A stretch of DNA of 64,000 nt, taken from Anaerocolumna cellulosilytica (GTDB taxonomy: Bacteria > Bacillota > Clostridia > Lachnospirales > Lachnospiraceae). The position numbers and the translations under genes were made by a program. Each line of letters starts with the position of its first letter. The first letter of the stretch is position 1. This document shows, piece by piece, positions 29,283 to 36,494 of the stretch. The stretch lies in the NCBI RefSeq assembly GCF_014218335.1, contig NZ_AP023367.1:387001-451000 (forward strand), written 5' to 3'. The notes beneath the pieces are model-generated. The model did no database searches, was not told where the DNA came from, and was given only the letters and a program-made list of their open reading frames with translations.

Positions 29283-29564
29283 ATGGTGGAAAAAAGTTTT
29301 GGCAGCATTGCCATATCTAAGGCTGGCCATGACAAAGGAGAAATTTTTGTCATACTTAAGTCTGACTCCGAATATGTATATTTATTGGATGGTATAGTTA
29401 GGACTTTAGAAAAGCCCAAAAAGAAGAATAAGAAACACATTCAAAGTGTATCTTATACGGACAGCAGTTTATTGGATAAAGTTGCAAAACATGAAAAAGT
29501 AACAAATGAAGATATAAAGCGTGCAATTAAGCTTTATAATAAAATGAGCAATCAAAAACAATAA
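29283..29564 (+). CDS. KOW-domain RNA-binding protein (ribosomal L14e-like)
   Basis: 93 aa. N-terminal KOW-like segment (GSIAISKAGHDKGEIFVIL), a basic stretch KPKKKNKKH and a helical tail. Proteins of this kind sit between map and infA in many Clostridia and are annotated as KOW or L14e-like RNA-binding proteins; a precise role is not known to me. ATG 29283 follows GGAGATGG; the frame continues upstream to 29244 without a binding site. Confidence 0.8.
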   Translation: MVEKSFGSIAISKAGHDKGEIFVILKSDSEYVYLLDGIVRTLEKPKKKNKKHIQSVSYTDSSLLDKVAKHEKVTNEDIKRAIKLYNKMSNQKQ

Positions 29565-29677
29565 AACCATTATGTTGGTCACAATCCTAGATAGGTTTTG
29601 ATAGGTAATGGGAACAAAGCGTTAAAGTTTACCGGAATGTATTCGTAAACTTTCTTTGTATCATGGAGGTGACATAA

Positions 29678-29896
29678 ATGTCAAAAACAGATGTTGTTGA
29701 AATCGAAGGAACCGTAATTGAAAAGTTACCCAATGCCATGTTTCAGGTAGAGTTAGAAAACGGTCACAGAGTACTGGCTCATATCAGTGGCAAACTTCGT
29801 ATGAATTTCATTAAAATAGTACCGGGGGATAAAGTAACATTAGAATTGTCTCCATACGATTTAACTAAAGGTAGAATTATTTGGCGTGACAAATAA
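29678..29896 (+). CDS. infA: Translation initiation factor IF-1
   Basis: 72-aa OB-fold protein: [39 protein letters not shown] and [11 protein letters not shown]. Occupies the ribosomal A site during initiation. ATGGAGGTGAC precedes the start. Confidence 0.97.
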   Translation: MSKTDVVEIEGTVIEKLPNAMFQVELENGHRVLAHISGKLRMNFIKIVPGDKVTLELSPYDLTKGRIIWRDK

Positions 29897-29937
29897 TTTT
29901 AATAAATTTCAGGTAAATAAAAATGTTATTCTTTTAC

Positions 29938-29971
29938 TTGATTTCCTATCATTATAGTGCTATAATGATAG
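29938..29971 (+). promoter_or_regulatory. rpmJ promoter embedded in an inverted repeat
   Basis: TTGATT (29938-29943), 17-bp spacer, perfect TATAAT (29961-29966). The -10 box forms the right arm of an 11-bp perfect inverted repeat, CTATCATTATA (29946-29956) / TATAATGATAG (29961-29971), with a 4-nt centre, followed by ACGGACTTTTTTT. The same DNA could therefore act as a terminator for infA, an operator, or both. Confidence 0.6.
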
Positions 29972-30001
29972 ACGGACTTTTTTTGAAAGGAGTGAATTAC
30001 T

Positions 30002-30115
30002 GTGAAAGTAAGGTCATCAGTAAAACCCATCTGTGAAAAGTGTAAGATTATTAAAAGAAAGGGTAGTATCAGAGTAATCTGTGAAAATCCTAGACACAAA
30101 CAAAGACAAGGCTAA
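30002..30115 (+). CDS. rpmJ: 50S ribosomal protein L36
   Basis: 37 aa: starts [20 protein letters not shown] and ends [10 protein letters not shown]. One zinc site is formed by CEKC, a later Cys (VICEN) and PRH, the zinc-binding form of L36. GTG start at 30002 behind GAAAGGAGTG. The normal infA-rpmJ-rpsM order is kept, but 452 bp separate it from rpsM. Confidence 0.96.
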   Translation: MKVRSSVKPICEKCKIIKRKGSIRVICENPRHKQRQG

Positions 30116-30121
30116 TAATCA

Positions 30122-30155
30122 ATTGAAGAGCCGGCCGGCTGCGGCGGTCTTCAAT
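30122..30155 (+). terminator. GC-rich hairpin after rpmJ
   Basis: ATTGAAGA (30122-30129) / TCTTCAAT (30148-30155) enclosing a GCCGGCCGGCTGCGGCGG core that pairs further. Only short T runs follow, so termination efficiency is uncertain. Confidence 0.55.
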
Positions 30156-30394
30156 GTTTATATATCATAGTTCTTGCTTTTTGTGTTACAATCTGCATTT
30201 TGCAATTGTGATATTGTGAACAGTTATCGTTGAATACATGAACATATGTAGGAGCTGCCTCTTAACTGATATCAGTTAAGCACAGTACTGACATATTATT
30301 GTGTTAAATTACATAATTGTTTTGAGTGAAGCGTCATTATCGTGAACATTCAGCAAACAGCAATAAACTGTTTGTCACAATTTAAAGCGGCTGG
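30156..30394. other. Unexplained non-coding stretch between rpmJ and rpsM
   Basis: About 240 bp with no gene. It contains a perfect 20-bp palindrome CTTAACTGATATCAGTTAAG (30261-30280) and a small hairpin AAACAG...CTGTTT (30355-30373). It lies between two terminator-like hairpins. May hold a cis-regulatory RNA, a small RNA or protein-binding sites; not assigned. Confidence 0.4.
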
Positions 30395-30440
30395 GCAATG
30401 AAACACTCGGCTGAGTTGTTCATTGCAATATTATTTTTTA
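30395..30440 (+). terminator. Terminator-like hairpin upstream of the rpsM promoter
   Basis: GCAATGAA (30395-30402) / TTCATTGC (30419-30426), partly extended inward, followed by AATATTATTTTTTATT. It would stop transcripts arriving from rpmJ before the alpha-operon promoter. Confidence 0.65.
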
Positions 30441-30456
30441 TTATTAGGAACATTAA

Positions 30457-30485
30457 TTACAATAGAGTGAATAGAAAAGTATACA
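30457..30485 (+). promoter_or_regulatory. Alpha-operon promoter candidate
   Basis: TTACAA (30457-30462), 17-bp spacer, TATACA (30480-30485), about 80 bp before rpsM and directly after the terminator-like hairpin. Confidence 0.5.
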
Positions 30486-30567
30486 TTTCACCATATAGCA
30501 GGCAGTGGTCTCTATATGATACAGAATAAACTCACTCTTACTAAAATCCAACGGAGGTGTATTACAC

Positions 30568-30936
30568 ATGGCTCGTATCAGTGGTGTAGATTTACCAAGA
30601 GAGAAACGTGTAGAAATCGGTCTTACTTATGTTTACGGTATCGGCAGAGTAAGTTCCAACCGCATTCTTAAAGAAGCAAATGTTAATCCAGACACTCGTG
30701 TAAGGGATTTAACAGACGAAGAAGTTGCCAGAATTCGTGACGTTATTGATGCAACACAACAGGTTGAAGGTGATTTACGTAGAGAAATCGCACTTAACAT
30801 TAAGAGACTTCAGGAAATCGGATGCTATAGAGGAATCCGTCATAGAAAAGGCCTTCCAGTTCGCGGACAGAAAACTAAGACTAACGCTAGAACTAGAAAA
30901 GGACCGAAGCGTACAGTTGCAAATAAGAAGAAATAA
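30568..30936 (+). CDS. rpsM: 30S ribosomal protein S13
   Basis: 122 aa. [20 protein letters not shown] start, [17 protein letters not shown] and the basic tail [19 protein letters not shown]. Top of the 30S head, contacts the P-site tRNA. First gene of the alpha operon here; ACGGAGGTG precedes it. Confidence 0.97.
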   Translation: MARISGVDLPREKRVEIGLTYVYGIGRVSSNRILKEANVNPDTRVRDLTDEEVARIRDVIDATQQVEGDLRREIALNIKRLQEIGCYRGIRHRKGLPVRGQKTKTNARTRKGPKRTVANKKK

Positions 30937-30989
30937 TGCAATGCGGTAAAATTGCATAGTAATTAAAATCCAATAGGAGGGTTTGTTAA

Positions 30990-31385
30990 ATGGCTAAAAA
31001 GATAGCAAAAAAAGTGACTAAAAAACGTGTTAAGAAAAACGTCGATCGTGGACAGGCACATATTCAGTCATCTTTTAACAATACAATTGTTACTCTGACA
31101 GATGCAGAAGGCAATGCTCTTTCATGGGCAAGTGCTGGCGGATTAGGATTTAGAGGTTCTAGAAAATCAACTCCATATGCAGCTCAGATGGCAGCAGAAA
31201 CAGCAGCTAAGGCAGCTTTGGTTCATGGTTTAAGAACTGTTGATGTTATGGTTAAAGGTCCGGGTTCAGGCAGAGAAGCAGCAATTCGTGCGCTTCAGGC
31301 TTGCGGTATTGAAGTAACCAGTATCAAGGATGTCACTCCGGTACCACATAACGGATGTAGACCACCGAAACGCAGAAGAGTCTAA
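30990..31385 (+). CDS. rpsK: 30S ribosomal protein S11
   Basis: 131 aa. [36 protein letters not shown] and the ending [18 protein letters not shown]. Platform protein near the Shine-Dalgarno helix. Confidence 0.97.
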   Translation: MAKKIAKKVTKKRVKKNVDRGQAHIQSSFNNTIVTLTDAEGNALSWASAGGLGFRGSRKSTPYAAQMAAETAAKAALVHGLRTVDVMVKGPGSGREAAIRALQACGIEVTSIKDVTPVPHNGCRPPKRRRV

Positions 31386-31401
31386 TAGGAGGTAAGTAAC
31401 G

Positions 31402-31998
31402 ATGGCAAGAGACATGGGTCCTGTTTTAAAAAAATGTAGATCACTTGGTCTGGAACCTGCATATTTAGGCATTAACAAGAAGTCTAATAGAACTTCTTCC
31501 AGAGCAGGTAAAAAGGTAAGTGAATACGGATTACAGTTAAGAGAAAAACAGAAAGCTAAATTTATATATGGTATTCTGGAAAAACCTTTCAGAAATAATT
31601 TTGACAAAGCTAAGAAATTAAAATATGGTACAACAGGTGAAAACCTGATGATTCTTCTTGAACTTAGACTGGATAACGTAGTTTTCCGCTTAGGTTTTGG
31701 TAGAACAAGAAGCGAAGCAAGACAGATTGTTGATCATAAGCACGTTTTAGTTAATGGAAAACGTATCAACATTCCTTCATATGTTGTAAAAGCAGGTGAC
31801 GTTATTGAAATTAAAGAAAAATTCAAGAGCGCTCAAAGATATAAAGATGTATTAGAAGTAACGGCTGGAAGATTAGTACCAGCTTGGCTTGAAGTAAACC
31901 ACGAAACTCTTTCTGGTACAGTTAAAGAGATTCCTTCAAGAGACCAGATAGATGTTCCGGTAAATGAAATGCTTATCGTCGAGTTGTATTCTAAGTAA
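31402..31998 (+). CDS. rpsD: 30S ribosomal protein S4
   Basis: 198 aa. S4 core with an S4 RNA-binding domain ([38 protein letters not shown]). The N terminus ([20 protein letters not shown]) lacks a zinc CxxC pair, so it is the zinc-free form. S4 represses the alpha operon in E. coli and its own gene in B. subtilis. Confidence 0.97.
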   Translation: MARDMGPVLKKCRSLGLEPAYLGINKKSNRTSSRAGKKVSEYGLQLREKQKAKFIYGILEKPFRNNFDKAKKLKYGTTGENLMILLELRLDNVVFRLGFGRTRSEARQIVDHKHVLVNGKRINIPSYVVKAGDVIEIKEKFKSAQRYKDVLEVTAGRLVPAWLEVNHETLSGTVKEIPSRDQIDVPVNEMLIVELYSK

Positions 31999-32038
31999 TC
32001 ATTAATCGTATCATAATAACCCAAAAGGAGGGTCAATT

Positions 32039-32998
32039 GTGTTTGATTTTGAGAAACCAAAAATTGAAATTGCAGAAATCTCTGAAGATAAAAAATTTGG
32101 ACGTTTTGTAGTAGAACCTTTGGAACGAGGATACGGTACAACCCTGGGTAATTCTTTAAGAAGAATTATGCTTTCATCCTTACCCGGTGCTGCAGTCAGT
32201 CAAGTTAAGATTGATGGCGTTGTTCATGAATTCAGTGCTATTCCTGGAGTGAAAGAAGATGTTACTGAAATTATCATGAACTTAAAGAGCTTAGCAATCA
32301 GAAATACCAGTGAGACAAATGAGCCGAAGACAGCTTATATTGAATTTGAAGGTGAAGGAATTGTGACTGCCGGAGATATCCAGGCTGATCCTGATATTGA
32401 AGTTCTGAATCCTGATCTGGTTATTGCAACATTGAATGGCGGCAATGACAGTAAACTGTATATGGAAATTACCATAACTAAGGGCAGAGGATATATTAGT
32501 GCGGATAAAAACAAGAATGATGATTTACCAATTGGTGTAATACCAATTGACTCAATCTATACTCCTGTGGAACGTGTTAATTTAGCTGTTGAGAATACCC
32601 GTGTTGGTCAAATAACTGATTTTGATAAACTTACACTTGATGTATATACCAACGGAACTTTAGCCCCAGACGAAGCTGTCAGCTTAGCTGCTAAGGTTTT
32701 AAGCGAACATTTGAATTCATTTATCGACTTATCTGAAAATGCCAAGACTGCTGAAATCATGGTAGAAAAAGAAGATAATGAAAAAGAGAAAGTTCTCGAA
32801 ATGAATATTGACGAATTAGAGTTATCTGTTCGTTCTTATAATTGCCTAAAGAGAGCCGGTATTAATACGGTTGAAGAATTAACGAATAAAACTTCTGAAG
32901 ATATGATGAAGGTACGTAACCTTGGTCGTAAGTCATTAGAAGAAGTACTTGCAAAGCTGAAAGAGCTTGGCCTATCACTTAATGTAAGCGATGACTAA
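32039..32998 (+). CDS. rpoA: RNA polymerase alpha subunit
   Basis: 319 aa. N-terminal dimerisation domain ([40 protein letters not shown]) and C-terminal alpha-CTD ([31 protein letters not shown]) that binds UP elements and activators. GTG start at 32039 behind AAGGAGGG. Confidence 0.97.
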   Translation: MFDFEKPKIEIAEISEDKKFGRFVVEPLERGYGTTLGNSLRRIMLSSLPGAAVSQVKIDGVVHEFSAIPGVKEDVTEIIMNLKSLAIRNTSETNEPKTAYIEFEGEGIVTAGDIQADPDIEVLNPDLVIATLNGGNDSKLYMEITITKGRGYISADKNKNDDLPIGVIPIDSIYTPVERVNLAVENTRVGQITDFDKLTLDVYTNGTLAPDEAVSLAAKVLSEHLNSFIDLSENAKTAEIMVEKEDNEKEKVLEMNIDELELSVRSYNCLKRAGINTVEELTNKTSEDMMKVRNLGRKSLEEVLAKLKELGLSLNVSDD

Positions 32999-33025
32999 AA
33001 AACAGAAGTCAAAGGAGGGTAAAAA

Positions 33026-33562
33026 ATGGCAGGCTATAGAAAATTAGGAAGAACATCCAGTCAGAGAAAAGCGTTGCTAAGAAACCAAGTAACGAATCTT
33101 TTATATAATGGAAAAATCAGAACTACTGAAGCAAAAGCAAAAGAAATCCGTAAAATCGCCGAAGGCATGATAGCATTAGCTGTAAAAGAAAAAGATAATT
33201 TCGAAACTGTTACAGTAAAAGCTAAAGTTGCCCGCAAAGATAAAGACGGTAAAACTGTTAAAGAAGTTGTTGAAGGTAAAAAAGTAACTGTTTTTGATGA
33301 AGTTGATAAAACAATCAAAAAAGACAGCGCAACTCGTCTTCACGCAAGAAGACAGATGCTTAAATTCCTTTATCCTGTAACGGAAGTTCCTACTGAAGCA
33401 GCAGGAAGAAAGAGAAATACAAAAACTGTTGATGTTACAGATAAATTATTCGATGAAATAGCACCTAAATATGTAAGCCGTAACGGTGGTTACACAAGAA
33501 TCGTTAAAATCGGTCAGCGTAAAGGTGACGCAGCTATGGAAGTGTTAATCGAATTAGTTTAA
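33026..33562 (+). CDS. rplQ: 50S ribosomal protein L17 with a lineage-specific insertion
   Basis: 178 aa rather than about 115-130. The ends are standard ([37 protein letters not shown]), but about 45 residues are inserted after the first helical pair (roughly residues 57-102, charged and Val/Lys-rich), just before ATRLHARRQ, with a shorter Lys/Arg-rich insertion later. Enlarged L17 is, as far as I recall, common in Lachnospiraceae. Last gene of the alpha operon. Confidence 0.95.
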   Translation: MAGYRKLGRTSSQRKALLRNQVTNLLYNGKIRTTEAKAKEIRKIAEGMIALAVKEKDNFETVTVKAKVARKDKDGKTVKEVVEGKKVTVFDEVDKTIKKDSATRLHARRQMLKFLYPVTEVPTEAAGRKRNTKTVDVTDKLFDEIAPKYVSRNGGYTRIVKIGQRKGDAAMEVLIELV

Positions 33563-33582
33563 TTCGAGTTTTCCTTAGATAG

Positions 33583-33628
33583 AAAGTAAGGGTATGTATC
33601 TTTATTAGAACATACCCTTACTTTTTTT
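33583..33628 (+). terminator. Intrinsic terminator of the ribosomal superoperon
   Basis: 14-bp perfect stem AAAGTAAGGGTATG (33583-33596) / CATACCCTTACTTT (33611-33624) with a T7 tract. Confidence 0.92.
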
Positions 33629-33713
33629 GCTATATGTCAATATTTGAGGGACACTTTTTGAAAACTTACTCACGGTTAGCCTAAATTGTGTATTTTCAAG
33701 TGAGCTTAATATT

Positions 33714-34736
33714 TTATAGAGTACTATTTTTTCTAAATTCATGAGGACTGCATTTGTACTGTTCTTGAAATTTTTTATAGAAAAAGCTAACATTTTCATA
33801 ACCAGATTCGTATGCGACCTCGCTGACTGGCATAGAGGTATTACTAAGATACTTGGCAGCATGTTTTAGTTTTTGACTTTGTACAAGCTGTTTATAGGTC
33901 ATGCCGGTATTCTTCTTTATGAGCGTAGTAAGATAGTTGGGACTGAGATGGAAAAATTGAGATACGGATTCTAAAGTACAATTTCTAAAGTTAGTTTCTA
34001 TATAACGAACAATGCTTAATATAGGAGCATTATTTGATTCTTTTTCTTCCTCCACCAATTGATTCTTGTATACATTAATAAGCTCTGCAACAATAAGGCT
34101 AAAAAGATTTCTTATGAAATCAGTTGAATTAACTGAAGGAGAAAAACATTCACAGAGAAGCTCTTTTGTAAACACCTGCGTTCTCCTACTATTTTCTGCT
34201 AAAAATAGTAGATACTTATTTTTTAGGCTCTTTGCATTAATCGCGCTAATAAAAAAGTGTGATAAAATACTGTCTGTAGAGAAGTGCTGTAAAAGATTCT
34301 CATGTAGATATTTTTTAGAAACAAGAAAGCTAATCATAATATCATTTTCATCAAGATAGCCAATTGAGTGGGGGACATAAGGCTCAACAATCAAAACTTG
34401 TCCTTCTTTTAATATAACATTTCTTCCGTCAATGTTTTGCGGACATACTCCTGAGTAAACATAGTTTATTTCAAAAAAATCATGGACATGAACCGGGACA
34501 GGGTTAAATCTCGAGTTTTTCTTAACGGATATTTCCAGCAAAGTTGAAATCCAACCATTGGTCATATTGTGACTGCTCATATCAGAGATGGAAGTAAAGT
34601 TTAAACAAGGTATCAAGGTATTCTCAATTTTCACCTTAGGAATGTCATTCCAAATGTCAATATTATGACCATGCTTATATTTTTCTTCGCTTTTACTTAC
34701 TGTACGTAAAGTTTTATCTAAAGAATATAAATCCAT
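33714..34736 (-). CDS. AraC-family transcriptional regulator
   Basis: 340 aa. The N-terminal region contains a cupin-like ligand domain (HVHDFFEINYVYSG and PHSIGYLDEND), and the C-terminal ~100 residues are the AraC double helix-turn-helix (LESVSQFFHLSPNYLTTLIK and VSEVAYESGYENVSFFYKKF). It is divergent from a PTS/glycosidase pair and probably activates it in response to a sugar. Start ATG 34736 follows TAGGAGGAC. Confidence 0.9.
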   Translation of the reverse strand: MDLYSLDKTLRTVSKSEEKYKHGHNIDIWNDIPKVKIENTLIPCLNFTSISDMSSHNMTNGWISTLLEISVKKNSRFNPVPVHVHDFFEINYVYSGVCPQNIDGRNVILKEGQVLIVEPYVPHSIGYLDENDIMISFLVSKKYLHENLLQHFSTDSILSHFFISAINAKSLKNKYLLFLAENSRRTQVFTKELLCECFSPSVNSTDFIRNLFSLIVAELINVYKNQLVEEEKESNNAPILSIVRYIETNFRNCTLESVSQFFHLSPNYLTTLIKKNTGMTYKQLVQSQKLKHAAKYLSNTSMPVSEVAYESGYENVSFFYKKFQEQYKCSPHEFRKNSTL

Positions 34737-35060
34737 TCTATTGTCCTCCTATTATACAAATGAAGCACACTCTATTTTTTAGTAAACGAATAAACTATTT
34801 CATATTGCAATGCTGCCATCAATCTGTGCGTGAAAAAAAATCAGGTATTGGCACTTTGTATAGGACAATTAATTTTATGTCCGATTAAGAAGCTTCAACC
34901 CCTTTACTATAACACATACTATAGTAAGAGTATAATATACAGTGTGAGTTTGGTCAATGCTTTGTTAGTGTATGGACATTACGGGACGGTGAGATTAGTG
35001 TTGAGATAGATTCATCACCAAGGTTCTCGTTAAGAGGCATATGGAAGCAGGAGGTAGGAT
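34737..35060. other. Divergent control region of the PTS/GH cluster
   Basis: 324 bp without a gene. Contains TATAAT at 34931-34936 without a clear -35 partner, as expected of an activator-dependent promoter, plus inverted repeats GGACA/TGTCC (34863-34867, 34879-34883) and ACTATAGT (34917-34924) that could bind the AraC protein. Confidence 0.45.
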
Positions 35061-36443
35061 ATGGCAAATAAAAACTATACCCAGTTAGCAAAAGAAATTG
35101 TTCAAAAAGTCGGTGGTAAAGAAAATATTGTCAGTGTTGTGAATTGCATGACTCGTCTTAGATTTGTATTAAAAGAGGAGAACAGGGCAAAAGATGGGGA
35201 TGTTAAAGAAATAAAAGGGGTTCAGGGTGTAATTAAACAGGGAGGACAGTATCAGGTAATTATCGGTACGCATGTAAATGAAGTAATAAAGGATGTACAA
35301 AAGGAAATTGGTGATTTACCACCAGTAGACAATCAAACGGATATGAAGTTAATGAAGGATGGAAGTACATTTAATCGACTGTTTAAGGTTATTACAGGTT
35401 GTATTATGCCTTCTCTGGGTGTAATGATAGCTTCGGGTATTATCAAAGGCTTACTTGCAGTACTAACTACAGTTGGCCTTCTTACGAATACAGATGGAAC
35501 TTACCTGATTCTTTATGCCACAGCGAATGCAGCTATGTATTTTTTGCCTATTATTGTAGGCTTTAATGCAGGCAAAGTGTTTGGCTGTAACCAATATGTT
35601 ACGGCCGTTATAGGTGCAGCACTTGTATATCCTGATATAATAGCAATAAAAGATGCAGGAACTGCAATATCTTTTCTTAAAATGCCAGTTGTTTTAATGA
35701 ACTATACGAATAGTTTATTTCCAGTAATTCTAGCAGCGTGGTTTGCAGCAAAAGTAGAAAAGATAAGTAAAAAAATTATACCAACTATGCTGCAATTAAT
35801 GTTTGTTCCAACCGTAACGCTGCTCCTTGCAGTTCCTGTAGCTTACCTGGCAATTGGCCCGGTTATGACTATAATATCAAACGGCCTTTCCGCAGTAGTT
35901 ATGGCAATCTTTAATAACTTTCCGATTTTTGGTGGAATAGTATTTGGTGCCTTCTGGCAAGTCATGGTACTTTTAGGGCTTCATGCAGCTTTCATACCGG
36001 TATTGTTTAATAATTTATTTACTTTGGGTAGTGACCCTGTAAATGCAATATTAGGACTTACCGTATGGGCTTTAGCAGGTGTGTCATTGGGATATGCACT
36101 TCGTATAAAAGATAAAGAGAAAAAATCAATGGGATTTGGTAATATGGTATCTTGTCTATGTGGTGTAACTGAGCCTACCATATATTCCATTGCATTACCT
36201 AATTTTAAATTATTTATTGCCGCATTCATAGGCGGAGGTATAAGCGGAGGTATACTAGCCGGACTCGGAGGCAGAATGTATTCCTTTGTGGGGGATGGTT
36301 TCTTCCGAATACCGGCTATGATTAATCCGGAAGGATTAGATGTAAGTTTTTACGGCTTTTTAATATGCGCAGCTATTGCTTTTATCGTTTCATCGGTTCT
36401 TGCCTTTGTATTTGCAGGGAAAGAGACGACGAAGAAGGTATAA
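35061..36443 (+). CDS. PTS transporter, EIIBC (glucose/beta-glucoside superfamily)
   Basis: 460 aa. N-terminal EIIB (residues 1-80) with the phosphocysteine in VVNCMTRLRF, followed by an EIIC membrane domain of about ten helices with GVTEPTIYSIALP, the sugar-binding G(I/V)TEP-type motif. No EIIA domain is fused, so EIIA must come from elsewhere. Typical of beta-glucoside or disaccharide permeases. Probably an operon with the hydrolase that starts 51 bp downstream, which would act on the phosphorylated or imported sugar. Confidence 0.88.
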   Translation: MANKNYTQLAKEIVQKVGGKENIVSVVNCMTRLRFVLKEENRAKDGDVKEIKGVQGVIKQGGQYQVIIGTHVNEVIKDVQKEIGDLPPVDNQTDMKLMKDGSTFNRLFKVITGCIMPSLGVMIASGIIKGLLAVLTTVGLLTNTDGTYLILYATANAAMYFLPIIVGFNAGKVFGCNQYVTAVIGAALVYPDIIAIKDAGTAISFLKMPVVLMNYTNSLFPVILAAWFAAKVEKISKKIIPTMLQLMFVPTVTLLLAVPVAYLAIGPVMTIISNGLSAVVMAIFNNFPIFGGIVFGAFWQVMVLLGLHAAFIPVLFNNLFTLGSDPVNAILGLTVWALAGVSLGYALRIKDKEKKSMGFGNMVSCLCGVTEPTIYSIALPNFKLFIAAFIGGGISGGILAGLGGRMYSFVGDGFFRIPAMINPEGLDVSFYGFLICAAIAFIVSSVLAFVFAGKETTKKV

Positions 36444-36494
36444 GAGTAAAAACAGTTAATAACAGAAAGTTGATAACAGAAAGAGGGGAATTCA

